55,808 nt of DNA from an uncultured Oscillibacter sp. (GCA_950097035.1 CATNDT010000001.1:12878-68685), one strand, 5' to 3'; shown: positions 10,441-19,959, counted from the first letter of the stretch. Numbers and translations: made by a program. Notes: generated from the sequence alone by a model not told the origin.

Positions 10441-10986
10441 ATGAAACGACCTGCAAAAGGCATACAGGCTGGCAGGCCTGTGTTCATAGGGCTGAGCATC
10501 CTGCTACTGATGGCTTTGCTATGTCCCGCGGCCCTCGCCGATACCGGTGCGGATACCCCGCAAATCACCCAGCAGCCCGATCAGCTCATTCTGCAGCTGG
10601 GTACCCGCTGGGCCGGTGTGGAGTTTGAACTGCGCACCGATGCCGGCGTCTTCCCGGTCCCTGTGGTGGTAGATGAATCGGGCGTCCTGACCATGGACTT
10701 GGGCGGCAGCACCACATATACCCTCAGCTGTATCAACTCGACCGTTCCCATCCCTGACCCTGGGCCGGAACAGACGGATACAGATCAGCCCACCACCCCG
10801 CCTGCGGTAGAACCTGAGCCGGATGATCGTCCTGCATCCGAGCCCCAGGGGATCCGACCACTCTATGTAGCAGTGTTTCTCATCGGTCTGATCGCTGCCG
10901 TAGCCGGCCTGACCGCGCTTCACATCTCTCAGAAGCGCCGGCAGGCCGCCTATGACGAGTGGTATGACGACGAAGACGAGCCCTGA
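10441..10986 (+). CDS. Exported single-TM-anchored hypothetical protein
   Basis: Signal peptide (VFIGLSILLLMALLCPAALA), Pro/Glu-rich linker, C-terminal TM and charged tail; RBS GGAGG. Confidence 0.6.
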   Translation: MKRPAKGIQAGRPVFIGLSILLLMALLCPAALADTGADTPQITQQPDQLILQLGTRWAGVEFELRTDAGVFPVPVVVDESGVLTMDLGGSTTYTLSCINSTVPIPDPGPEQTDTDQPTTPPAVEPEPDDRPASEPQGIRPLYVAVFLIGLIAAVAGLTALHISQKRRQAAYDEWYDDEDEP

Positions 10987-11059
10987 AACCGACTTTGTAC
11001 TCCCAGACCGACTTTGGCCCAAAAAGTGTGAATAAACCGTGTATTTTCAAGGCTTTTCG

Positions 11060-11088
11060 TTGACTTATCGAGCCTTTTATGCTATCAT
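11060..11088 (+). promoter_or_regulatory. Sigma70-type promoter TTGACT-N17-TATCAT
   Basis: Hexamers at 11060-11065 and 11083-11088, 17-nt spacer. Confidence 0.65.
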
Positions 11089-11094
11089 TTTATT

Positions 11095-11341
11095 ATAGCA
11101 AGACGCTGTGCTCAGGCTTTCGATATGTCGGGGCGCCTCGGCATCAGACCTGCTGAAAGTACGGCAGGAAATCGTTACGGATCCGCTGCGCGGTCGGTTC
11201 CACAAAGCGCACGTCTTGTGTCTAAAATATGTAGCCGGAAGGCTGCTGAAATACAGTACAGAGTCAATGGCTGGATGCGACCCCACTATTCCAGCACTTG
11301 ATTCTGTATTGTCTTTTTTCGGCAGTCTTCCGGCTTTTTTT
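11095..11341 (+). ncRNA. Candidate structured RNA/leader upstream of the zinc-finger protein
   Basis: Starts just after the promoter; long-range stem CAAGACG 11099-11105 / CGTCTTG 11212-11218; hairpin CCTGC...GCAGG; ends in nested terminator-like stems with two T-tracts. Confidence 0.5.
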
Positions 11342-11361
11342 GTCTTTTGGAGGTTTTGACT

Positions 11362-11844
11362 ATGAAATACAAAGCAAATCGAGGCCGGGCCAGCACCATC
11401 CCAAAGCCCGGCCAGCTGAAGTGCCACTGCGGCCGGCCGGCAGTCCTGCGCAGCGCCGAGGGCATCTGCAAGACCCACCGGCCAGGGGCCATGGTCTATG
11501 TCTGCTCCGACTACCCTGCGTGCAACTCGTTTGTCATGGCGCATTCAGACACCTTGGCGCCTATGGGCAGCCTGGCCGGCCCGGAACTGAGGCGGCTGCG
11601 GTATGAGGCGCACCAGGAGTTTGACCGGCTCTACAAGACCGGGCTGATGACCAGAAACGAGGCGTACCGCTGGCTGAGCTATATCGTACAGGCTCCCATG
11701 TCCCATGCCCACATCGGACATCTGGGCGAGTATTACTGCAGAATGGTGATCCGGGAGAGCAGGAAACTGTTGTCCCAGAAGCTGGGGTCTGAAATGGCCT
11801 TGGCAAAAGCAGCAGGAGGTGAATATTATGCTGCCGCTCACTAA
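11362..11844 (+). CDS. Zinc-finger-containing protein (DUF3268-like)
   Basis: CHCGRPAVLRSAEGICKTHRPGAMVYVCSDYPACNSFV; RBS TTGGAGG. Confidence 0.65.
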   Translation: MKYKANRGRASTIPKPGQLKCHCGRPAVLRSAEGICKTHRPGAMVYVCSDYPACNSFVMAHSDTLAPMGSLAGPELRRLRYEAHQEFDRLYKTGLMTRNEAYRWLSYIVQAPMSHAHIGHLGEYYCRMVIRESRKLLSQKLGSEMALAKAAGGEYYAAAH

Positions 11845-12361
11845 AGAGCAGCGGGAAAAGGTCGAGGCAAATATGGGCCTGGTAGGGAAAGTCATCAAGG
11901 ACTGTGTCCATACGCTGGATAAGGGCTGTATCTACGACTATAATGACCTGTTCCAAATCGGGTGCATCGGCCTGTGCAAAGCCGCCCAAACCGACCAGTC
12001 TGGCAAGGGCGCATTCTCCACCTACGCCTATCTCCTGATCCGCAATGAGATCTACACCCAGTTGGAGTACGCCACCCGGCGCGGACGTGAGCAGGCTACG
12101 GACCCGGCGGAGCTGCCCTGCTGTGTGGAAAATCGCGTCCTGGAGCAGACTGAGTCCTGCGCCGCGCTGATGGGCCTGCTGGACCGGGCGGAGGAGGCGG
12201 CGACCGGTGTTACGCTGAAAGGGATCCAGGCCATTCGCCTACTGGCGGATGGGTACAGCAACCGGGAGATCGGCGAGCGGTTCGGTGTGCCGGCCAACCA
12301 TGTGACGGCTTGGGTGGCTAAGGCGAGACGGATGATTGCGCAGCAGGCGGCGTGTTCTTGA
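11828..12361 (+). CDS. Sigma-70-family-like factor of the element
   Basis: DYNDLFQIGCIGLCKAAQTDQSGKGAFSTYAYLLIRNEI region-2-like and C-terminal HTH YSNREIGERFGVPANHVTAWVAKARR; RBS GGAGGTGAAT. Confidence 0.75.
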   Translation: MLPLTKEQREKVEANMGLVGKVIKDCVHTLDKGCIYDYNDLFQIGCIGLCKAAQTDQSGKGAFSTYAYLLIRNEIYTQLEYATRRGREQATDPAELPCCVENRVLEQTESCAALMGLLDRAEEAATGVTLKGIQAIRLLADGYSNREIGERFGVPANHVTAWVAKARRMIAQQAACS

Positions 12362-12467
12362 ACTGACGCTCCATGTGGCAAGGATCACGAATGCCACAAA
12401 GAGCTCCCCTCACCCGAACAGGCATATCTTGCCGCCTCTTTTATGCAATATATGTCAAATATTGTGG

Positions 12468-12565
12468 CCTTGTTAGGCGGGAATTTTCAATAAAGAGATT
12501 GTTTCTTTGCGGCAAGTAGGGTATAATATTGGAGAGCAGAACCTTGTTGGGCGGAAATCTTCAAT
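12468..12565. repeat. Imperfect 24-bp direct repeats flanking the ATPase promoter
   Basis: CCTTGTTAGGCGGGAATTTTCAAT (12468-12491) and CCTTGTTGGGCGGAAATCTTCAAT (12542-12565), 3 mismatches; TTGTTT-N17-TATAAT (12499-12527) between them. Confidence 0.65.
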
Positions 12566-12580
12566 GGAGGGAATGGTTTT

Positions 12581-13870
12581 ATGGAGATCCAACGAGACAG
12601 CTATCTGGAGCAGCTGATCGCATACCGCTGGGATGGAATGGTAAAGGTCATCACGGGGATTCGGCGGTGCGGGAAATCCTATCTCCTGAAAGTGTTGTTC
12701 AGGCGCTACCTGGTGGAGCAGGGCGTCAAGCCTGAGCAGATCATTACGATTGAGCTTGACTTGGCTAAGGATATCAAGTACCGCAACCCGCTGGAGCTTG
12801 CCGCGTTCGTCCGAGGGCAGGTGGAGGGGAAAGCGGAGCAGTTCTACCTCTTTGTGGACGAGATCCAGATGTCCGACCAGGTGGCCAACCCCTACAATCC
12901 GGAGGGCGCCAGGATCACCTTTTACGACGCGCTGAACGACCTGCGAAGCCTGGAGAACCTGGATGTCTATGTGACCGGCAGCAATTCCAGGATGCTGTCC
13001 TCGGACATTCTGACGGAGTTCCGCGGCCGCAGCGACGAGGTGCGGGTCCATCCCCTGAGCTTTTCCGAATACTATTCCGCTGTGGGCGGCGACAAGAACG
13101 AGGCTTTCGATGACTACGCCTTCTACGGCGGGATGCCGCTGATCCTCTCCCGCCCGACGGACGCCGCGAAGATGAATTACTTGAAGGCGCTGTTCTCCGA
13201 GGTCTACCTCAAGGACATCGTGGAGCGAAAGCATATCGAACACCAGGACGTGCTGGAGCAGATTCTGGACCTGCTGTGTTCCTCCATCGGCTCGCTGTCC
13301 AATCCCAACAAGATTGCGAATACCATGAAGAGTAAAATGAAGGTCACTGTGGCCGCCAACACCATACGCGCTTACATCAGCCATTTGGAGGACGCGTTCC
13401 TGTTTTCAGAGAGCAAGCGGTATGACGTGAAGGGCAAGGCGTATTTTGACTCCCCCCTCAAGTATTACTGCGAGGACATCGGCCTTAGAAACGCGCGGAT
13501 CGGGTTCCGGCAGCAGGAGATGACCCACATCATGGAGAATATCCTCTATAACGAGCTGGTCGCCCGGGGCCTATCCGTGGATGTGGGCGTTGTCTACGCC
13601 CGGACGATCAATCCAAATGGGAACTCCGTCCGGGTCCCCCGGGAGATCGACTTCGTGGTGACTTCAGGCAGTAAGAAGACCTATATCCAGTCCGCCTATG
13701 CCATGGACACGGAGGAAAAGACGGAGGCTGAGACCCGCCCCTTCGCCCTGACGGGAGACTCCTTCCCCAAGATCGTGGTACGGAAGGATATGGGCAGGCG
13801 CTGGTATGACGACAGTGGTATCTTGCATATCAACGTGATCGACTTTCTCCTGGATAAAACGCTGGTCTAA
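12581..13870 (+). CDS. AAA-family ATPase with DUF4143-like C-terminus
   Basis: VITGIRRCGKSYLLK P-loop, YLFVDEIQM Walker B, VTGSNSRMLSS, FRGRSDEVRVHPLSFSEYY. Confidence 0.85.
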   Translation: MEIQRDSYLEQLIAYRWDGMVKVITGIRRCGKSYLLKVLFRRYLVEQGVKPEQIITIELDLAKDIKYRNPLELAAFVRGQVEGKAEQFYLFVDEIQMSDQVANPYNPEGARITFYDALNDLRSLENLDVYVTGSNSRMLSSDILTEFRGRSDEVRVHPLSFSEYYSAVGGDKNEAFDDYAFYGGMPLILSRPTDAAKMNYLKALFSEVYLKDIVERKHIEHQDVLEQILDLLCSSIGSLSNPNKIANTMKSKMKVTVAANTIRAYISHLEDAFLFSESKRYDVKGKAYFDSPLKYYCEDIGLRNARIGFRQQEMTHIMENILYNELVARGLSVDVGVVYARTINPNGNSVRVPREIDFVVTSGSKKTYIQSAYAMDTEEKTEAETRPFALTGDSFPKIVVRKDMGRRWYDDSGILHINVIDFLLDKTLV

Positions 13871-13900
13871 GCAGAGGTTTTTTCCCGCTGTCTGAAAAGA

Positions 13901-13945
13901 CTACCCGCTGCGGGTAGGGCGGAGAAAGATTCTCCATGGTATCAT
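13901..13945 (+). promoter_or_regulatory. Palindromic operator box 1 plus -10-like element
   Basis: CTACCCGCTGCGGGTAG 13901-13917; 22 nt; TATCAT 13940-13945. Confidence 0.8.
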
Positions 13946-14019
13946 AAAGCTGGATAAGACTGCTTATCCGCATATCATGTGATGTATTTTGGACCGCTTG
14001 TAAAGCAAAGGTGAAGAAT

Positions 14020-15399
14020 ATGGCAAACAGGAAATTGACATGGCTTTTACTCGGTGCGCTGATCCTCTCGCTCTGTGTGGGCTGCTCTGGTTCACCCAGG
14101 CAGGAGGATACGCCCACCACCATCACCGTCTGGCATGTCTACGGCGGCCAGACGGACTCCCCCCTCAACGACTGCATCGCTCGGTTCAATCAGACGGTGG
14201 GCAAGGAGCAGGGGATCAATGTGCAGGTGACCTCGGTATCCAACACCAACACCATCCACGAGGCGGTGCTGGCCTCCGCCAACGGAGAGCCCGGCGCCTC
14301 GGAACTGCCCGACCTGTTCATCTCCTACCCCAAAACGGTGCTGGCCCTGCCGGATGACAGCATCCTGGTGGACTATCGGGACTATTTCAGCCAGGAGGAG
14401 CTGGCCGCGTTCATCCCCGCCTTTTTGGAGGAGGGCGAAGTGAACGGCCGTCTGGTGGTGCTTCCGGTGGCCAAATCCACGGAGATCATGTATCTCAACC
14501 AGACGGCCTTCGACCGCTTCTCCGAGGCCACCGGCGTGACCATCGACGCTCTGGCAACATGGGAGGGGCTGTTTGAGGCGGCAGAGATCTACGCCGCCTG
14601 GACTGACGCCCAGACGCCAGATATCCCAGGGGACGGTAAATCCATGTTCGTCCACGACTACTACTTCAACTATTTCCAGGTGGGCGCCGAGTCCCTGGGC
14701 GAATCCTTCTTTGATGGCAGCCGGCTGGCCTTCGGCCCCGCATTCAGACAGGCGTGGGATGTGCTGGCCCGGGCGGCGCTGAACGGCGGTGTGTGGCTCC
14801 GGGGCGGATACGCTACCGAACCCATCCGCACCGGCAACTGCATCGTCAGCGTGGCCTCCTCCGCCAGCATTCTGTACTACTCCGACACCGTGACCTACTC
14901 GGACAACACCTCGGAGGAGATCACCATCAATTCCTACCCCTGCCCGGTCTTTGCTGGCGGCGAGAAGCTGGTCATGCAGCGCGGAGCCGGGTTCTGCACC
15001 GTCAAATCCACCCCGGAGCGGGAGCGGGCTGCCGTCACATTCCTAAAGTGGCTGACGGAGCCGGAGCGCAATGTGGACTTCGTGACCAAGGTTGGTTATA
15101 TGCCAGTGACCCAGGCCGCCTTTGACGACTATCTGCCCCAGGCCATCGAGACATTGGACAGTCCCAAGTACGCCTCCCTCTACCAGGCGTTCCTGGACAC
15201 CCAGGCGGCCTACGAATTCTATGTCCCGCCCCAGGTGGAGACTTATCTGGAACTGGAGACCAGCCTGGAGGATCAGGTACGGGCGCAGCTTACCCAGGGG
15301 CGACGAGAGTACCTGGACGCGGCGGAACCCGGATCGGCGCTGCTGGAGCAGATCAGCGAAGAGCGTTATTCCACATTCAAGCAGCTCCTGGGAAACTGA
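14020..15399 (+). CDS. Extracellular solute-binding lipoprotein (ABC family-1-like)
   Basis: Lipobox LSLCVGC; ITVWHVYGGQTDSPLNDCIARFNQ; MYLNQTAFDRFSEATG. Confidence 0.8.
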   Translation: MANRKLTWLLLGALILSLCVGCSGSPRQEDTPTTITVWHVYGGQTDSPLNDCIARFNQTVGKEQGINVQVTSVSNTNTIHEAVLASANGEPGASELPDLFISYPKTVLALPDDSILVDYRDYFSQEELAAFIPAFLEEGEVNGRLVVLPVAKSTEIMYLNQTAFDRFSEATGVTIDALATWEGLFEAAEIYAAWTDAQTPDIPGDGKSMFVHDYYFNYFQVGAESLGESFFDGSRLAFGPAFRQAWDVLARAALNGGVWLRGGYATEPIRTGNCIVSVASSASILYYSDTVTYSDNTSEEITINSYPCPVFAGGEKLVMQRGAGFCTVKSTPERERAAVTFLKWLTEPERNVDFVTKVGYMPVTQAAFDDYLPQAIETLDSPKYASLYQAFLDTQAAYEFYVPPQVETYLELETSLEDQVRAQLTQGRREYLDAAEPGSALLEQISEERYSTFKQLLGN

Positions 15400-15423
15400 C
15401 AAACGGAGAGGAGGACAGGCCAA

Positions 15424-17016
15424 GTGCTGAAGAAACTGAAAGAGCTGCGGGCACTCAATGCCTTTGCGAAAAAGCAAAGTGTTGGGATGCAGCGCAAGCT
15501 GATGCTCTACTGGCTGTCCATGATCCTGGCGGTCTTTGCGCTGGTCATGCTCCTCCTGTCCGTGGCCGGCACATTCTCCAGGGAGGACGACCGGCTCAAC
15601 CAGGTGCTGAATATCCAGATGCAGAACGCCGACGACCAGCTGACCGGCTGGCTGGATCACCTGACCGCCCAAGGCCTCAGCATGTCCAAGACGCTTAGCC
15701 GGGAGATCGAAACATTCCTGGCGGAAAAAGGTGTGGCGCTGGAACAGCTCAATGACCGGCCGGAACTGCTGCTGGAGCTGCAGGAGACCCTGTACGCTCA
15801 GGTGAACACCACGCTCCAGACGGCGGATTGCAGCGGGGCCTATGTGGTGCTGGACGCCACCACCAATACCGGTGCCGATACCGCCGGCCACTCCCGCAGC
15901 GGACTCTACCTCCGCTATGCCAACCTCAGCGCCACCAGCCCGGTGGACCCATCGGTGACCTACTTCCGGGGCATTCCCGACGTGGCCTGGCAAAAGGGAC
16001 TGGAGCTGCATAACCGCTGGAGCCTGGAGTTTGACATTGACCAGATCGCCGGATACGCCGACCTTGTATCCGGGCCGGTCAGCCGTCCGGCGGATCAATA
16101 CTACTGGACGGCACGGACGGGACTGAAGGACACCTGGGAGTCCGCCATGCTGCTGTGCGTCCCCATCGTAGGCAGCGATCAGACCGTTTACGGCGTGTGC
16201 GGCGTGGAGGTCAGCGCGCTGTACTTCCAGCTGTCCTGCCCGGCGGTGACGGGACAGTTCGGCTCCGCTGTGACGGTGCTGGCGCCCATTCAGGACAACC
16301 GGCTGGTGCTGGGCCAGGGCCTTGTGGGCGGCGTCAGCGGCACCTATCTGGAGGGACAGGAGACCTTCTCCATCCATCAGGGCCGGTATTTCAACACCTA
16401 TCTCTCTGAGAGCGGGCAGTACATCGGCCTGCAGACACCTATTCCCATCTCCAAGGAGGATACACAGGGGCTGCAGTGGGCGGTAGCCATCCTGCTGCCC
16501 CAGGAGAGCTATGCGGCATACAATGCCAATGTTCGTCAGACGTGGATCATTGCCGCACTGGCCTTCCTGCTGGTGCTGCTGGCCATTTCTTTCTTCCTAT
16601 CCCGGCGGTTTGTCCGGCCCATCGTCCGCACCCTCAGCCAGCTCCAGCAGGGGGAGGCCGCAGAGGGTACGATGCTCTCCGGCATCTCGGAGATAGACGA
16701 TCTGGCCCAGTTCCTGAGCACCAGGGATCAGAGCCTCAAGCTGGCCCAGGGCGAGCTGCCGCCCAACATTGCGGAGATGTTCGACCACTTTGCGGAGCGG
16801 AAATCCACGCTGACGGAGGCGGAGCGGAACATCCTGCGCTACTATATCGAGGGCCATGAGATCGCCGAGATCCCCGATTTGGCCTTCATCAGTATGAGCA
16901 CCGTGCGCAAGCACAACCGGAGCATTTATGAGAAGATGGGGGTAGCCTCGCGGGACGAGCTGATGCTCTATATCGACCTGTTCCGTCGATGCGGCCGCCT
17001 TCAGGAGCTGCTCTGA
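15424..17016 (+). CDS. Membrane receptor with CACHE-like extracytoplasmic domain and cytoplasmic LuxR-type HTH
   Basis: Two TM segments around a ~310-aa sensor region; HAMP-like linker; C-terminal LTEAERNILRYYIEGHEIAEIPDLAFISMSTVRKHNRSIYEKMGVASRDELMLYI. Confidence 0.75.
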   Translation: MLKKLKELRALNAFAKKQSVGMQRKLMLYWLSMILAVFALVMLLLSVAGTFSREDDRLNQVLNIQMQNADDQLTGWLDHLTAQGLSMSKTLSREIETFLAEKGVALEQLNDRPELLLELQETLYAQVNTTLQTADCSGAYVVLDATTNTGADTAGHSRSGLYLRYANLSATSPVDPSVTYFRGIPDVAWQKGLELHNRWSLEFDIDQIAGYADLVSGPVSRPADQYYWTARTGLKDTWESAMLLCVPIVGSDQTVYGVCGVEVSALYFQLSCPAVTGQFGSAVTVLAPIQDNRLVLGQGLVGGVSGTYLEGQETFSIHQGRYFNTYLSESGQYIGLQTPIPISKEDTQGLQWAVAILLPQESYAAYNANVRQTWIIAALAFLLVLLAISFFLSRRFVRPIVRTLSQLQQGEAAEGTMLSGISEIDDLAQFLSTRDQSLKLAQGELPPNIAEMFDHFAERKSTLTEAERNILRYYIEGHEIAEIPDLAFISMSTVRKHNRSIYEKMGVASRDELMLYIDLFRRCGRLQELL

Positions 17017-17037
17017 AAATTGAAACTGACTTAGCAG

Positions 17038-17077
17038 AACGCACAAAATCGGATGACCGATTTTGTGCGTTTTCTAT
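17038..17077 (+). terminator. Intrinsic terminator
   Basis: AACGCACAAAATCGG-ATGA-CCGATTTTGTGCGTTTTC perfect stem. Confidence 0.85.
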
Positions 17078-17194
17078 ATTATCCAATGGATACTTTTGCA
17101 GAAATCCCGAGAATAGTATCCGGCGGACCATATACGCGCGCCTGTTTTTCCTGGTATAACAGTACCATAGAACATCAAAAGGAGGAGAGGCAGC

Positions 17195-17548
17195 ATGACG
17201 GAACTGTTGCTGAGCCATCTGGAGGACTGCTCCACACCCCAGTATTTCTGCTTTGCCATCCGCTGTGAGGAGTGCGGGGAGTACTGGTACAGCGCCACGA
17301 CCCCATTCTCCAAGGCGGATGCGGCGGCGGAGAACCAGGAGAAGAAGGAGCTTTACGACGCGCTCTACCAGCGGGAGAAGGAACGGGCCCGCAAGGCCGC
17401 CGGCCAGGAGGGCAAGGAGTGGTTCAGCGTATGTCCCATCTGCCGCCGTCTGGTCTGCGACACTTGCTTTCTGATCTGTGAGGAAGTGGATATGTGCTGC
17501 GCCTGCGCCAAGCGGCTGAAAGAGGATGGGGAGCCGGTGGCCCCATGA
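17195..17548 (+). CDS. Small Cys-rich (zinc-ribbon-like) protein
   Basis: CEECGEYW...CPICRRLVCDTCFLICEEVDMCCAC; RBS AGGAGGAGAGG. Confidence 0.6.
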   Translation: MTELLLSHLEDCSTPQYFCFAIRCEECGEYWYSATTPFSKADAAAENQEKKELYDALYQREKERARKAAGQEGKEWFSVCPICRRLVCDTCFLICEEVDMCCACAKRLKEDGEPVAP

Positions 17549-19959
17549 AGAAAACCGTCATTTTCCTGTTGTTGTGCCTGTTTCTGACCGGCTGCGCGGC
17601 AGAGGAAGCGGAGCACAGCTTGATTGCGAATTTGGATCTGTTTTCACCCTACGCCGAGACAGTCCTCCAGACTGTCCCGGACTATGAGTTGCGGGCGCAG
17701 ACGGACGGCCTCTATACGGAACTGTCACAGGGCAACGCTGCGGCGTGTTTCGACGTCCAGGCGATCCCCGCCATGGAGCAGGGGGTGGGGCGGTACTGGT
17801 ACCCCCACTGTCTGGCCACTGTGGTGATCGCGGTGGACCGGGCGCAGACCGACGCGGACATCTCCCGCTGGCGTGACTTGCTGGATGCCGGAGCAGTCGT
17901 GGGCATGACGACGGATGCACCCCAGAACCGGCTGATCCTGGGGGCCATGTCCTACGGACTGGAGGGCCGGGAATACACAAAGTCCGAGGCCCTCGACCTG
18001 CTGGAACGCCTGTACAGCCAAGGTGAACTGCGCCTGGACGACCAGATGGCTCCCATCCAGCTCTGCTTTGATTACCAGGCGGCCGCATGGAACCGTGCCG
18101 GGCAGAACTGGGAGATCATTGTGCCGGAGGAGGGGACGCTGTCCTTTGATCTGGGGCTGCTGTCCGATACGCCGTTGGAGTTTGAGCGGGGGCTGGATGA
18201 AACGCTGCTGGCCGCGGGTCTGCCTTTGGCGGACGGCCGCAGGCCGGATGGGTATCCCGATAACAGGGCCTACCGCGACGCCGTCCATCCGGAGGACTTC
18301 GCCCGGCTCCTCTCCGTGACGGAGGACACGGACAGAGACATCCGGCGGTCGGTATGCCATACCCGTCTTTACTCTTCTGCAGATCATCGAGAACATACAC
18401 TGGCGGCCCTGCTGGTATCCGCTATGGCGATCTTTTGGATGGGTACGGTGTCACAACGCATCCTGCGCCGGGATATCCGGCGGACGGCGGCGCTGGTGGG
18501 CTGGCTGGTGGTGGGATGGATCTTCCTGCGGCTGCTGAAATACCAGATATTTGAGATCTGCCTTTTGACCCGGCTGTGCTGGTACGGCTATTATGTGTTC
18601 CAGCTCGCCTTGCCCCTGGCTATGCTGCGCCTGGCGGATATCGTGGATAAACCGGAGGACGCCAAGCGCCTGTTGCGCCCTATCTGGTGGCCGATGGCGG
18701 CTTACATCCTCTCTGTACTGCTGATATTCACCAACGACCTGCATCAGATGGTCTTCCGTTTTGATTTGAGTGGGGACTGGTCTCACGACTACCAGTATGG
18801 CCCCGGTTATTTTGTAGTGCTTCTGCTCTCTCTCACCTTCCTGGTGGCAGCGATCGTGCTGCTGTTACGAAAGAGCCGGCACAGCCGTTATCCGGGGGCC
18901 AGAGTATTCCCTGTATTGTTCATTGCGGCCATTTTAAGCTACATACTGGGCTATCTGTTCAAAATCCCGCTGGCCCGGGACAGCGACTATACCATTACCG
19001 TCTGCGTTCTGGCGATGCCGTTCTTTGAGTCGTTCCTGCACACAGGCATGATCCCGGTCAATGTCCGGTATGGGCCGCTGTTCGCCGCGGCGCCCCTCAA
19101 TCTCCAGCTTTTGGACGAGAAGGGCCAGACGGTGCTGTCCGCCCATGGGGCGTCCCCTATCCCCAAATCTGTGTGGCGGCGTCTGCGGGCGGATATGAGC
19201 CGGCCCCTGCTGCGGGATCGGGACACCTTGCTCCACGCCGCCCCCATCCGTGGGGGCATGGTGGTGTGGCAGGAGGATATGACAGAGCTGAACCGCGTGC
19301 GGCAGGAGCTCCAGACTTCATCTGCCCGGCTGGAGGCCGCCAACGCCCTGCTCAGCGAGGAGGGCGAGGCCAAGCGACGGCTGCTGGCGGCGGAGGCCAA
19401 GGCCACCCTGTTTGATGAACTGGAGCGGGAACTCCCCCGGCGGGTCTCGGTGCTGGTCCAGCTGATCCAGTCGCTGCCCCAGGTGGAGGACCGCCAGCAG
19501 CAGACCGCCTACATCACCCTCTGTCTCTGCCACATCAAGCGCAGGTACAACCTGTTCTTCCTGACCCGGCAGGGGGAGCCTATCCTGGGCGACGAATTGG
19601 GCATCTACCTGGACGAACTGGCGGAGCTGGCCGGGTATGCGGGCGTCAAGGCGCTGGTGCGCTGCGGACTGCGTGGCCAGATGGATGTGCGCAGGGCAGC
19701 TTTGTGCTATGACTTCTATTTCGAGGCCCAGTCCTGGGCGGTGCGAGAAAACTGCTCCACCATGCTGGGCTATCTGGAACGTGAAGATACAGAACTGGCG
19801 TTTAAGCTCCTTCCGGCCTGTTCGCCGGAGAACTGGCATTTCTCGGAGGAATTTCAAGCCGCCGTGGCGGCGGTGGGAGGCCGGATCACCAGCAAGGATC
19901 TGGACGAGACTGCCGGCGTGTGGCTGACCATTCCGTTGGGAGGTGAGGATCGTGGCTGA
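17545..19959 (+). CDS. Lipoprotein-receptor sensor: lipobox, SBP-like region, multi-TM, PAS/coiled-coil and degenerate kinase module
   Basis: MKKTVIFLLLCLFLTGCAA lipobox; several TM helices; DHp-like LFDELERELPRRVSVLVQLIQSLP lacks His; ATG 17545 overlaps upstream stop. Confidence 0.65.
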   Translation: MKKTVIFLLLCLFLTGCAAEEAEHSLIANLDLFSPYAETVLQTVPDYELRAQTDGLYTELSQGNAAACFDVQAIPAMEQGVGRYWYPHCLATVVIAVDRAQTDADISRWRDLLDAGAVVGMTTDAPQNRLILGAMSYGLEGREYTKSEALDLLERLYSQGELRLDDQMAPIQLCFDYQAAAWNRAGQNWEIIVPEEGTLSFDLGLLSDTPLEFERGLDETLLAAGLPLADGRRPDGYPDNRAYRDAVHPEDFARLLSVTEDTDRDIRRSVCHTRLYSSADHREHTLAALLVSAMAIFWMGTVSQRILRRDIRRTAALVGWLVVGWIFLRLLKYQIFEICLLTRLCWYGYYVFQLALPLAMLRLADIVDKPEDAKRLLRPIWWPMAAYILSVLLIFTNDLHQMVFRFDLSGDWSHDYQYGPGYFVVLLLSLTFLVAAIVLLLRKSRHSRYPGARVFPVLFIAAILSYILGYLFKIPLARDSDYTITVCVLAMPFFESFLHTGMIPVNVRYGPLFAAAPLNLQLLDEKGQTVLSAHGASPIPKSVWRRLRADMSRPLLRDRDTLLHAAPIRGGMVVWQEDMTELNRVRQELQTSSARLEAANALLSEEGEAKRRLLAAEAKATLFDELERELPRRVSVLVQLIQSLPQVEDRQQQTAYITLCLCHIKRRYNLFFLTRQGEPILGDELGIYLDELAELAGYAGVKALVRCGLRGQMDVRRAALCYDFYFEAQSWAVRENCSTMLGYLEREDTELAFKLLPACSPENWHFSEEFQAAVAAVGGRITSKDLDETAGVWLTIPLGGEDRG

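Noticed and set aside
15043-16377. 444-aa minus-strand ORF opposite the SBP/receptor genes
   Set aside because: Spans two well-supported plus-strand genes; His/Gln/Leu-rich shadow composition.
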